Origin: Nitrincola sp. A-D6
Lineage (GTDB): Bacteria > Pseudomonadota > Gammaproteobacteria > Pseudomonadales > Balneatricaceae
Direction: 5' to 3'
NCBI RefSeq assembly: GCF_000764495.1
Contig: NZ_JRLB01000015.1
Location: 1-64,000 of the forward strand
Length of the DNA: 64,000 nt
The notes beneath the pieces were generated by a model. The model did not search any database, had not been told where the DNA came from, and was given only the letters and a program-made list of their open reading frames with translations. This document shows positions 51,959 through 60,805 of the stretch, piece by piece (position 1 is the first letter of the stretch; every line of letters begins with the position of its first letter). The position numbers and the translations under genes were made by a program.

Positions 51959-53357
51959 ACACATCTTCCAAGCGCACAATATCATCCTCACCCAGATAAG
52001 AACCTGACTGCACTTCAATCAGTTCCAGATCAATACAGCCGGGGTTATCCAGTCGGTGTACTTCGCCGCAGGGTATGTAAGTGGATTCATTTTCGGTCAC
52101 CATATAGGTTTCCTCACCACGCACCACCTGTGCTGTTCCGGATACTACGATCCAGTGTTCGGCACGGTGGTAATGCTTCTGTAATGACAAACGGCCACCT
52201 GGGTGCACGGTAATACGTTTAACCTGAAAACGTTCACCTTCTCCCAGTGACACATACTTACCCCAGGGTCTGAATACTTCTTTGTGGCTACTGGCTTCCG
52301 GACGACCGGCGTCACCCAGACGATTTACCAGGGTTTTGATCGCTTCGGAATGAGATTGATCAGCTACCAGAATGGCATCTTCAGTTTCGACAATAATCAG
52401 ATCTTTTACACCCACGGCTGCGACCATACGCTGGTTGGCATACACACTGTTGTTTTCACAGTCCTGCAGCCAGACATCGCCATGGCAGTCGTTGCCCTGG
52501 GCATCTTTGGCCTTTAGCTCACGCAGTGCAGCCCAGTTTCCCACATCACTCCAACCGGCATCCATGGGCACCATGCTGGCATGCTGAGTTTTTTCCATCA
52601 CCGCGTAGTCAATGGATTCAGCCGGGCAGTCGGCGAAGGCTTGTGCATCAATACGGATAAAATCCAGATCAAAGCCAGCCGTGGTAATAGCATTTACGCA
52701 AGCCTGGTATATATCTGCTCGATAGGTTTCCAGTTCTTGCAAAAACACGTTGGCCTGAAACGCGAACATACCGCTGTTCCAATAGTATTGCCCGGTTTGC
52801 ATAAAGGCTTCAGCTGTAGGCAGATCCGGCTTTTCAACAAAGCCTTCAACGGCGCGGGCACCAGAGGCGGAATCCGCATGGCCAGCTTTAATGTATCCAT
52901 AGCCGGTTGCGGCATAGGTTGGCAAGATACCGAAGGTCACCAGCTTCTGTTGTTCAGCTTCAGCGGCGGCGAGTGTAACCGCCGACTGGAAAGCGGTGAC
53001 ATCCTGAATGGCATGATCAGCCGCGAGGACCAGCAGGGTTACCGGCTCTTTAAGACTCTGCGTTGCATACAAGGCCGCCAAGGCGATAGCCGGAGCGGTA
53101 TTTCGGCCTACTGGTTCCAGCAGAATATGGGCTTGCAGGTCAATTTCACGTAACTGTTCGGCCACCATAAAACGGTGCTCATCATTGCAAATGACGATGG
53201 GTTGCAGCATAGCCAGGCCATGCAGACGCGACAGGGTTTCCTGCAGCATACTCTGGCCGGATACCAATGGTAGAAATTGTTTAGGTCGGCTTTTACGTGA
53301 CAGAGGCCACAGGCGTGAGCCAGTGCCCCCGGCTAAAACAACAGGTAAAACTTTCAT
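51942..53357 (-). CDS. manC: mannose-1-phosphate guanylyltransferase / mannose-6-phosphate isomerase
   Basis: A 471-residue bifunctional enzyme of the AlgA/ManC/CpsB type making GDP-mannose. The nucleotidyltransferase N-domain has VLAGGTGSRLWPLSR and EKPDLPTAEAF. The C-terminal cupin phosphomannose isomerase has RPWGKYVSLGEGERFQVKRI and LQKHYHRAEHW. Start MKVLPVV at 53357 has GGAGAGACAAGG just upstream. It lies 13 bp after rfbB. No phosphomannomutase gene is in the window; the product may feed the exosortase-linked polysaccharide. Confidence 0.95.
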   Translation of the reverse strand: MKVLPVVLAGGTGSRLWPLSRKSRPKQFLPLVSGQSMLQETLSRLHGLAMLQPIVICNDEHRFMVAEQLREIDLQAHILLEPVGRNTAPAIALAALYATQSLKEPVTLLVLAADHAIQDVTAFQSAVTLAAAEAEQQKLVTFGILPTYAATGYGYIKAGHADSASGARAVEGFVEKPDLPTAEAFMQTGQYYWNSGMFAFQANVFLQELETYRADIYQACVNAITTAGFDLDFIRIDAQAFADCPAESIDYAVMEKTQHASMVPMDAGWSDVGNWAALRELKAKDAQGNDCHGDVWLQDCENNSVYANQRMVAAVGVKDLIIVETEDAILVADQSHSEAIKTLVNRLGDAGRPEASSHKEVFRPWGKYVSLGEGERFQVKRITVHPGGRLSLQKHYHRAEHWIVVSGTAQVVRGEETYMVTENESTYIPCGEVHRLDNPGCIDLELIEVQSGSYLGEDDIVRLEDVYGRSV

Positions 53358-53370
53358 CCTTGTCTCTCCA

Positions 53371-54467
53371 TTAATCGTACTGTGTGGCAATCCACTGACG
53401 GTAAGATCCATCCATAACAGCACGCCACCATTGTGGGTTTTCCAGGTACCAGTGCAGTGTTTTGCGGATACCGGTTTCAAAACTTTCACGGGGCAGGTAG
53501 CCCAGTTCACGTCCGGATTTATGCGCATCGATGGCATAGCGCCGGTCATGTCCAGGGCGATCTTTAACATAGGTGATCAAAGCAGCACTCTGGCCAGCCA
53601 TGGCTGAGTGAGCTTCGGGGTATTGTTGTTTTAGTGATGTATTCGCAGCAAACGCCTTGTCCATTTCGGTGCAGATGTACTGCACTATATCGATGTTGTG
53701 CCATTCGTTATGGCCACCGATATTGTAGTTTTCACCTACCTTGCCCTGTAGCAGTACCTTCTCGATACCACGGGCATGGTCTTCCACATACAGCCAATCC
53801 CGCACCTGACGGCCATCACCATAAATAGCAAGGGTCGATCTGCCAGAATATTGGTGATGATCAGTGGAATCAGCTTTTCCGGAAAGTGGTAGGGACCATA
53901 GTTGTTAGAACAGTTACTGGTAGTAACCTGCAAGCCGTAGGTGTGGTGGTAAGCACGTACCAGATGATCCGAGGCCGCCTTACTGGCGGCATAGGGTGAA
54001 TTGGGTGCGTAGGCGGTCTCTTCAGTAAACGCCGGATCACTGGGCTCCAGCGTGCCATACACCTCATCAGTAGAGACATGATGAAAACGGTGCTGTGCAC
54101 AAAGGCCTTCAGTTAACCAGACCTGGCGTGTCGCTTTTAGCAGGCTATGGGTGCCGATAATATTGGTTTCAATAAAGGCATCCGGCCCCAGAATTGAACG
54201 ATCCACATGGGATTCAGCGGCCAGATGCACCAGCGTGTCCAGTCGATGCTCACGCAGCAACTGCTCCATTGTAGCCGTGTCACAAATATCAGCCTGCACA
54301 AACTGAAAGTTGGGGTTTTGCTGTACAGGTTCCAGGTTGGCAAGATTCCCAGCATAGGTCAGGACATCCACCACCAGAACAAAATCCTCAGGATGTGCCT
54401 GCATCCAGTAGTGCACAAAGTTTGCACCAATAAAACCGGCTCCGCCGGTGACCATTAAACGCTTCAT
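53371..54467 (-). CDS. rfbB: dTDP-glucose 4,6-dehydratase, frameshifted
   Basis: About 366 codons, step 2 of dTDP-L-rhamnose synthesis. NAD site [13 protein letters not shown], catalytic HVSTDEVYG and Tyr-x-x-x-Lys in [10 protein letters not shown], and [18 protein letters not shown] are intact. A lost C near 53835 (C-run) splits the frame just before [19 protein letters not shown], which continues to the stop at 53371. It overlaps rfbD by 4 bp. Probably a sequence error, not a dead gene. Confidence 0.94.
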
Positions 54468-55360
54468 GCGTTGGCTCCCTTGTTTACATAATCCAGTTCA
54501 GCAATCATGAAGTGCAACTGCTCACGCCAGTGTCTGGCAAGACCCAGAACTTCACGGCTGCGACTGCAATCCATCACTGAATAACAGGGCCGGGTAGCCG
54601 GAGTTGGGTAGTCCCTGGTGCCGATGGGTGTCAGTTGGCAAGCACTGGTAATCAGCCCGGCTTTGGAACCCAGTTCATAAATGGCCTGAGCAAAGTCATA
54701 CCAGGACGCCACGCCGGCATCCGTCCAGTGATAAATCCCGGAGAGTGCCGGTTGATCAACCGCTGTAAGCACGATTTCAGCCAAACGCCCTGCATGCGTG
54801 GGTGTGCCGATCTGATCACTGATAATCCCCAGGCTATCCCGGTCGTTCATCAGCCGTATCATGGTTTTAACAAAGTTTTCACCATGACGTGAATAAACCC
54901 AGGCGGTACGGATAATCAGCGCCCCCGGCAAGGCTTTGAGCACCGCCTGTTCACCGGCCAGTTTACTCTCACCATAGACATTAATCGGGCCAACCGGATC
55001 GTTCGGTTGCCAGGGTTTACAGTTTTCACCATTAAAGACATAGTCGGTGGAAATATGTATCAAGCGGCAGCCCGCCTGACTGGCGGCAAGGGCCAGATTC
55101 TCAGCGCCCTGGGCATTCACAGCAAAGGCGATATCGCGCTCGGATTCGGCCTTGTCTACGGCGGTATAGGCGGCCGCATTCACGATCACATCCGGTTTGA
55201 ATGCAGCGACGGCGGCTTCAACCTGAGCCAGATCACAGATATCCAGCCTGGCCTGATCTGTCGCTTCCAGCGTATAGGCCGCAGTCATCTGCGCCACCCG
55301 CTGGCAGATTTCCGATCCCAATTGCCCATCGGCGCCCGTCAATAGAATGCGCTTAGTCAT
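54464..55360 (-). CDS. rfbD: dTDP-4-dehydrorhamnose reductase
   Basis: A 298-residue SDR enzyme, the last step to dTDP-L-rhamnose. [13 protein letters not shown] is the NADPH site, with [27 protein letters not shown] and the catalytic [27 protein letters not shown] is typical. It overlaps rfbC by 8 bp and rfbB by 4 bp. Order here is rfbA-rfbC-rfbD-rfbB, with all four rhamnose genes present. Confidence 0.95.
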   Translation of the reverse strand: MTKRILLTGADGQLGSEICQRVAQMTAAYTLEATDQARLDICDLAQVEAAVAAFKPDVIVNAAAYTAVDKAESERDIAFAVNAQGAENLALAASQAGCRLIHISTDYVFNGENCKPWQPNDPVGPINVYGESKLAGEQAVLKALPGALIIRTAWVYSRHGENFVKTMIRLMNDRDSLGIISDQIGTPTHAGRLAEIVLTAVDQPALSGIYHWTDAGVASWYDFAQAIYELGSKAGLITSACQLTPIGTRDYPTPATRPCYSVMDCSRSREVLGLARHWREQLHFMIAELDYVNKGANA

Positions 55361-55900
55361 AATAGGGTGCCTCTGCCAGGGTCAGTCCCTGTTGATCTTT
55401 CGCCGAGAGCTCCGGCATATGATCCTGTACCAGCGGCCAGTCGATGGCCAGTTGCGTATCCTTCCACTGCAGGGTGTATTCATCGCCGGGGTTATAATAA
55501 TCCGTACATTTGTACACAAATTCGGCGGACTCACTGGTGACATAAAAACCATGTGCAAAGCCTGGCGGTACCCAAAGTAGCTGTTTGTTTTCGCTGATAA
55601 ATGCACGCCAACCCACTGACCAAAGGTCGCTGAACTGCGGCGCAGATCCACGGCCACATCAAACACCTCACCACTCACCACCCGCACCAGCTTGCCTTGA
55701 GGCTTTTGTAACTGATAATGCAGGCCACGCAAAATACCCCGGCGTGACAGTGAATGATTGTCCTGAACAAAGCGCCAAGGCCCACAGTGTTTCTCGAACT
55801 CGTGCTGGCGGAAGGTTTCCATAAAGAAACCGCGTTCATCACCAAACACATCCGGTGTCATTAACACCACATCGGCAATCGCCTGGGGTTCATACTTCAT
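55353..55900 (-). CDS. rfbC: dTDP-4-dehydrorhamnose 3,5-epimerase, frameshifted
   Basis: About 183 codons, a cupin enzyme of the rhamnose pathway. [21 protein letters not shown]-type N-terminus, [17 protein letters not shown] with the catalytic His, and [10 protein letters not shown] are visible. The frame shifts near 55610 between FGQWVGV and [15 protein letters not shown]; one base restores it. It overlaps rfbA by 4 bp. Normal length. Confidence 0.93.
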
Positions 55901-56783
55901 GGTTTAGCTGTCCCCCGCTCCAGCAAGCGCATCAGATACGCACCATAACCGCTTTTCAATAGCGGTTCCGCCTGACGCCGCAGGGTTTCGGCACTGATAA
56001 AGCCCTGACGGAAAGCGATCTCTTCCGGACAACAGACTTTCAGTCCCTGGCGGTCTTCCAGTGTTTGCACAAACGAGGAGGCTTGCAGCAGATGTGCATG
56101 CGTACCCGTATCCAGCCAGGCATAGCCGCGATCCATAATTTCCATATGCAGCTGTTGCTGCTGCAGGTAAACCATATTCAGATCAGTGATTTCCAGCTCA
56201 CCGCGTGCAGAAGGTTTCAGGGATGCCGCAATATCGGGTGCCTGGTGATCATAAAAATACAAACCGGTCACTGCATAGGGCGACTTAGGTACCTTAGGCT
56301 TTTCTTCCAGCGAGATCACTTTACCCTGCTCATCGAATTCGGCGACACCGTAAGCGGTAGGATTGTCTACGTGATAGCCAAATACCGTCGCGCCAGACTC
56401 GCGGACATTGGCTTCATTCAGCAGCGTTTGCAGGTCATGGCCATAAAAAATATTGTCGCCCAGTACCAGCGCCGAAGGCGCTCCTGCCAGAAACTCGCGG
56501 CCGATGATAAAGGCCTGGGCCAGACCATCCGGTGAAGGCTGAATGGCATAGACCAGCTCGACACCCCATTGACTGCCATCACCCAACAGGCGTTGGAATG
56601 CCGACTGATCTTCCGGCGTGGTAATGATCAGGATTTCACGAATACCCGCCAGCATCAGAATACTGAGGGGTAATAGATCATCGGCTTATCATAGATCGGC
56701 ATCAGCTGTTTACTCACCCCTTTCGTCAGGGGATACAACCGGGTTCCCGAACCACCAGCCAGTACTATTCCTTTCCTTTTCAT
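55897..56783 (-). CDS. rfbA: glucose-1-phosphate thymidylyltransferase, frameshifted
   Basis: About 296 codons, making dTDP-glucose from glucose-1-P (from Pgm) and dTTP. The N-terminus [20 protein letters not shown] follows a strong AGGAGG site. A lost C near 56670 (C-run) breaks [18 protein letters not shown]; the second part reads [28 protein letters not shown] and ELEITDLN and is intact. It lies 12 bp after prsT, tying the rhamnose genes to the exosortase cluster. Confidence 0.94.
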
Positions 56784-56795
56784 GCTACCTCCTGA

Positions 56796-59198
56796 TCAAT
56801 TTGCTGCGTTTTCAAGGCGCTGCAGCGCTTCGCTAATCTGCTGCTGCAGACTTTCATCGTCTACTGCCAGTTCGGCAGCCTTGTTCAGATAAGCCTGCGC
56901 ATCCGTGTTACGGTTCTGCTCCAGAAGTATGCGGCCATAGTGAAAGTTGACCTCAGCCAGGTCTGGCAGGCCTTCCACAGCCCGGCGCACCAGGCGTTCA
57001 GCTTCCTGCACCTCACCGGACTTGAACAAGGCCCAGCCATGGGTATCCAGGAAATAAGGCTCATCACTGTTACGGAAGCTACGTGTCAGCTCAAGCGCCC
57101 GCTGCACATTGGCTTCAGTCGGAGAATGGTTGATCAGCAAGGAAGCCAGGTTGTTCGCGACCACCTGATTGTTCGGGGCCAACTCCAACGCGGCTTCATA
57201 GTCTGCAATGGCCTCTTCTACACGGTTGCTCTGCTCTAGCAGTGAAGCACGCAAGGCATACAAACTCAGATCATTCACTTCATCCAGGCCACGGCTGTAT
57301 ACTTGCAAGGCATCATCCACCTGCTCCTGTAACAGATAAAAACCTGCCAGCTGTGTATAGCCCTGTACCCAATCAGGCGTCACAGACAGCGCCTGATCCA
57401 TAACGGCAATGGCACCCTGCAGATCTTCTTCCTGCCTTAATACGGCGGCTTTCACGCTGTAGTTACCAATAAATTCAGGGTCTGCGGCAATACGGGTATC
57501 CAGCCAGTCCAGCAGACTGTCAAGCTGATCCAGTTCCAATTGGCTGAGTGCATAACCCTCTACTGCACGTATAAAGCGTGGCTGTGCCTGCAATGCGGCT
57601 TCATAGCGGTTCATTGCCAGCTCATACTGACCCTGACCCTGGAAGATACGCCCACTCAAATACTCGCTTACGGCACGATCGCCATCCAGTGCCTGCATAT
57701 CCGAGATAACCGCTTCGGTACCGGCCCAGTCATTACGCATCAGGCGCACTTGCGCCAACAGAGACAGCAGGGATTCATTGTTGGGTGAACGGCGTAAGGC
57801 ATTCTGGATGATCTGTTCAGAACGGCCCAGGTCACCATCGGCGAGTAAACGGTTGATCACCGGCACAGCCGCATCCACATTGCCAGGGTTAAGACGCAAC
57901 ACCTGACGGAAGTTACCGTCAGCCAGTTCTGAGGAACCGCTGCTCATATAGGCCGTACCCAGCAACATCAACCCGATTTCGGAATCCGGATTGTTACGCA
58001 ACACCACGCGCAAATCCCGCACGGCCTCGTCAATCATTTGCTGTTGCAGGTGGTAGCGTGAACGTACCAGCAAGGCGGGCTCACTTTGACTGTCTTCCTG
58101 CAGAATCTGATTGATTAATTCCAATGCGGCTTCGTTATTACCCTCGGCAAAGTAAAGTTCAGCACGGCGTGCCTGTGCCCGCTGACGTGTTACTGCCTGC
58201 TCAGAGGTCATCAGGCGTTCGAGCACTCCCAGCGCGGCGCCAGGCTGATCGTGAGTTCTCAAGCGTTCTACCAATACAAATTCCAGCTCGTCTACATCCG
58301 TACCGCTGGCCTGATCGATAAAGGTCTGCAACAGCGCATCGGCCCGCTCACTCTCACCCTTGGCATCCACAATTTCCACCAGACCGCGTACCGCACGGCT
58401 GCTACCGGTATTCTCTGTGGCAAACTCATGTAACAGCGCTTCCGCTTCATCCAGGCGATCGGCGTCACGCAGCAAACCCGCCATGGCGATGACGAAATCT
58501 TCAGATTCGGGTTGGCTTTGCATCAAATAACGCAAATCAGCTTCCACCCTGTCCATTTCACCCTTCTGCCGGTACATCTCCATACGAATCATGCGAGCGG
58601 CTATGGCTGAAGGATCTTTTTCCAATGCTTCGTCGAGCAACAAGAAGGCCTGAGGCTCATCACCCATCATGCGCTGCGCACCCGCCAGCACGGTAAGGGT
58701 GTCAGTATTGTCCGGATCCAGCAGAATGCTTTTCATACCTTCGGTGAGTGCGCCCTGTGGATCACCCTGTTGCAGGGCCAAGGTAGCTTTAACCAGCCAG
58801 GCATCGGCACGTTCAGAATCAACGGCAAGCACTTCATCGGCTTTTTCACCGGCATTACTACCCTCTCCAACCATAAGTAACAGTCGGGCCATACGAATCT
58901 TGTTGTCCAGATCGTCCGGCTGCAGACGTTCGATGCGCCGCAGATGCGAATACAGACGCTCCCAGTTCTGCTGCTGCTCGGCGATATCAGCCAGATAACG
59001 GTAAGCCTGCACATTATCCGGATCTATCTGCAGTACATTGCGCAACTGCACGTTAGAGCGACCCAAATCCCCCTGTTCCAGAAACTCACGGCCACTTTCC
59101 AGATAGTTCTGCACACTTTTTTCTTTATCGGCACAACCGGTCACTACAGCCGCAACCAGTAATGACAGGACTCCCCGACGGAGCATTTTTATATTCAT
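56796..59198 (-). CDS. prsT: exosortase-system TPR lipoprotein PrsT
   Basis: An 800-residue protein of the PEP-CTERM-system TPR family. The signal ends in a lipobox (VVTGC, Cys at ~22), so it should be outer-membrane bound. The rest is a long array of tetratricopeptide repeats (e.g. NVQLRNVLQIDPDNVQAYRYLADIAE, QVLRLNPGNVDAAVPVINRLL, AIADYEAALELAPNNQVVANNLA). PrsT proteins accompany exosortase polysaccharide loci and are thought to act in export or assembly. It overlaps the exosortase gene by 4 bp. The frame is intact. Confidence 0.9.
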   Translation of the reverse strand: MNIKMLRRGVLSLLVAAVVTGCADKEKSVQNYLESGREFLEQGDLGRSNVQLRNVLQIDPDNVQAYRYLADIAEQQQNWERLYSHLRRIERLQPDDLDNKIRMARLLLMVGEGSNAGEKADEVLAVDSERADAWLVKATLALQQGDPQGALTEGMKSILLDPDNTDTLTVLAGAQRMMGDEPQAFLLLDEALEKDPSAIAARMIRMEMYRQKGEMDRVEADLRYLMQSQPESEDFVIAMAGLLRDADRLDEAEALLHEFATENTGSSRAVRGLVEIVDAKGESERADALLQTFIDQASGTDVDELEFVLVERLRTHDQPGAALGVLERLMTSEQAVTRQRAQARRAELYFAEGNNEAALELINQILQEDSQSEPALLVRSRYHLQQQMIDEAVRDLRVVLRNNPDSEIGLMLLGTAYMSSGSSELADGNFRQVLRLNPGNVDAAVPVINRLLADGDLGRSEQIIQNALRRSPNNESLLSLLAQVRLMRNDWAGTEAVISDMQALDGDRAVSEYLSGRIFQGQGQYELAMNRYEAALQAQPRFIRAVEGYALSQLELDQLDSLLDWLDTRIAADPEFIGNYSVKAAVLRQEEDLQGAIAVMDQALSVTPDWVQGYTQLAGFYLLQEQVDDALQVYSRGLDEVNDLSLYALRASLLEQSNRVEEAIADYEAALELAPNNQVVANNLASLLINHSPTEANVQRALELTRSFRNSDEPYFLDTHGWALFKSGEVQEAERLVRRAVEGLPDLAEVNFHYGRILLEQNRNTDAQAYLNKAAELAVDDESLQQQISEALQRLENAAN

Positions 59199-60796
59199 AA
59201 TTCACCTTTCCCAGGTAATACACGGACCAGTTCCGGATAGGCGGCCCGTAAAAATTCATTTAAACGCTGTTCTGCCACTTCGACCGGCTCTGATGAATTG
59301 AAGGGTGTCACCAGCCTGATCAAGGATCCATCGGTACGGTTATAAGCAAGGGCATCTTCAAGCAGCTTCCACTTTTTTAAATATTCATTGGCTATCGGCT
59401 CACCACGTTCCTGGAACCAGTAATACACCAGTTGTGACTCCAGCCCACGGCGGATAACTACACGGTTAATGGGTATATCATCGACCTGTGATCGACGGAT
59501 ATCGGCAATTTCCCAACCACCACCGGGAATGCAGACCCGCGGTGAGTGGGGCGACACCCCTTTACGTTGCGAAGCATAATACGCCACGTAGAGGTTAATC
59601 ATCGGCTCAGCGTCGCGCTCAAAGTTCATCATCAAATAATCGGTAAGCTGTAACACCTGCATCACCCGGGTTTCCAGGCTGCCGTATGTACCTTGCCAAT
59701 CCTTGATCTGATCAGGAAATGCGGCCAGATACACATCTTCCGGGACAGCTTCCATGCGTTTATCGAATGCCTGCACACCCAGTGCGGCAATAAACGTCAA
59801 ACTGACTACCAACAACATAGCGACAGGCAGTGCGCGACCCCGTTGACGCTCAGTTGCAACCGCCAGTGCTTCATCAGAGGGGGTCTGTACATTCAAGCCA
59901 AACACATCTAATAAACCACGACGGCGGGTCAGACGCTCCAGAATCTCAATTTCCAGTGCCAGAATAGCCGCACAGGCCACAAAAATAATCCAGCCTTCAA
60001 AGTCATGCAGAAAGCCTTCGGCCATACTGATGCCCCAACCGTCCACCAGCCAGCCGGTAACCCCTATACGGAAACTGTTCATCAGTATGGTGATAGGGAT
60101 GGTCGACAGAAACAATAGCGCGCGCTTCCACATGGGTGCCTGATAAAAATACGCCGCGATAAAACCCAGACAGGTCAGGGGAAACAGGTAACTCAAGCCA
60201 CTACAAGCCTCGACAACCTGCAGTTTGTAGTTCCCCAGATCAATCACATTACCGCTGAGGTACACAGGAATGCCCATCCACTGGATAAACATTACCCCGA
60301 TTTCAGACGACAACAGCTGTAAACGCGCGGTAAGTACCGCCTCTAAAAAGTAAGGCAGTGGAATCGCAAAGGCCAGCAGAATAATAGGAATAAAGGTGTG
60401 TTTGGCAGTCCACCCCAGTGCGGTTATGGCGAATCCGGCCAGCAGCAGTAAAAAGGCATACTGTACGAGTATATACAGCGCCGAAATTTCCCCGATAAAG
60501 GCCACCAGTAGCGCAATCAATATCACCGGTACGCCCCACCAACTGCCTGAGCGGTACTCAACGGCAATTGTCAGGCGCTTTTCCCAGAGAATAAACAAGG
60601 ACACCAATGGGATCAGAAAACCATGGCTGTACTCTTCCTGGCCAATCCAGCGTTCAACCACTTCGGATAGACCACCGAAGGACAGAAAGAAAGCCGCTAC
60701 CAGTCCGCAGCCAAACAGTGCCAGTGCAGGCCAGGAAACAACCTTGCTCAGACGGAAAAAATCCTGCTGTATTTCCTTTACTAAAGACACATTCAC
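59195..60796 (-). CDS. xrtD: exosortase XrtD (VPLPA-CTERM type) with fused EpsI domain
   Basis: A 533-residue membrane protein. The N-terminal ~310 residues form an eight-helix exosortase with the catalytic Cys198 (VVEACSGLSYL), Arg243 (NSFRIGVTGW) and His264 (GFLHDFEGW), plus EEYSHGFLIPL. The C-terminal ~210 residues are an EpsI-type periplasmic domain (YYASQRKGVSPHSPRVCIPGGGWEI). It is predicted to cleave VPLPA-tagged proteins and attach them to a surface polymer. I favour XrtD over XrtA because of the EpsI fusion and because all three tagged substrates in the window are VPLPA/TPLPA type. Lies between the acyl-ligase fusion and prsT. Confidence 0.88.
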   Translation of the reverse strand: MNVSLVKEIQQDFFRLSKVVSWPALALFGCGLVAAFFLSFGGLSEVVERWIGQEEYSHGFLIPLVSLFILWEKRLTIAVEYRSGSWWGVPVILIALLVAFIGEISALYILVQYAFLLLLAGFAITALGWTAKHTFIPIILLAFAIPLPYFLEAVLTARLQLLSSEIGVMFIQWMGIPVYLSGNVIDLGNYKLQVVEACSGLSYLFPLTCLGFIAAYFYQAPMWKRALLFLSTIPITILMNSFRIGVTGWLVDGWGISMAEGFLHDFEGWIIFVACAAILALEIEILERLTRRRGLLDVFGLNVQTPSDEALAVATERQRGRALPVAMLLVVSLTFIAALGVQAFDKRMEAVPEDVYLAAFPDQIKDWQGTYGSLETRVMQVLQLTDYLMMNFERDAEPMINLYVAYYASQRKGVSPHSPRVCIPGGGWEIADIRRSQVDDIPINRVVIRRGLESQLVYYWFQERGEPIANEYLKKWKLLEDALAYNRTDGSLIRLVTPFNSSEPVEVAEQRLNEFLRAAYPELVRVLPGKGEL

Positions 60797-60805
60797 CTCA
60801 TAGCT

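Noticed and set aside
59195-60796. Exosortase A (XrtA) rather than XrtD
   Set aside because: PrsT and the ligase are typical of XrtA loci, but the C-terminal EpsI fusion and the VPLPA-type substrates fit XrtD better; the choice is not absolute and would be settled by a profile search.
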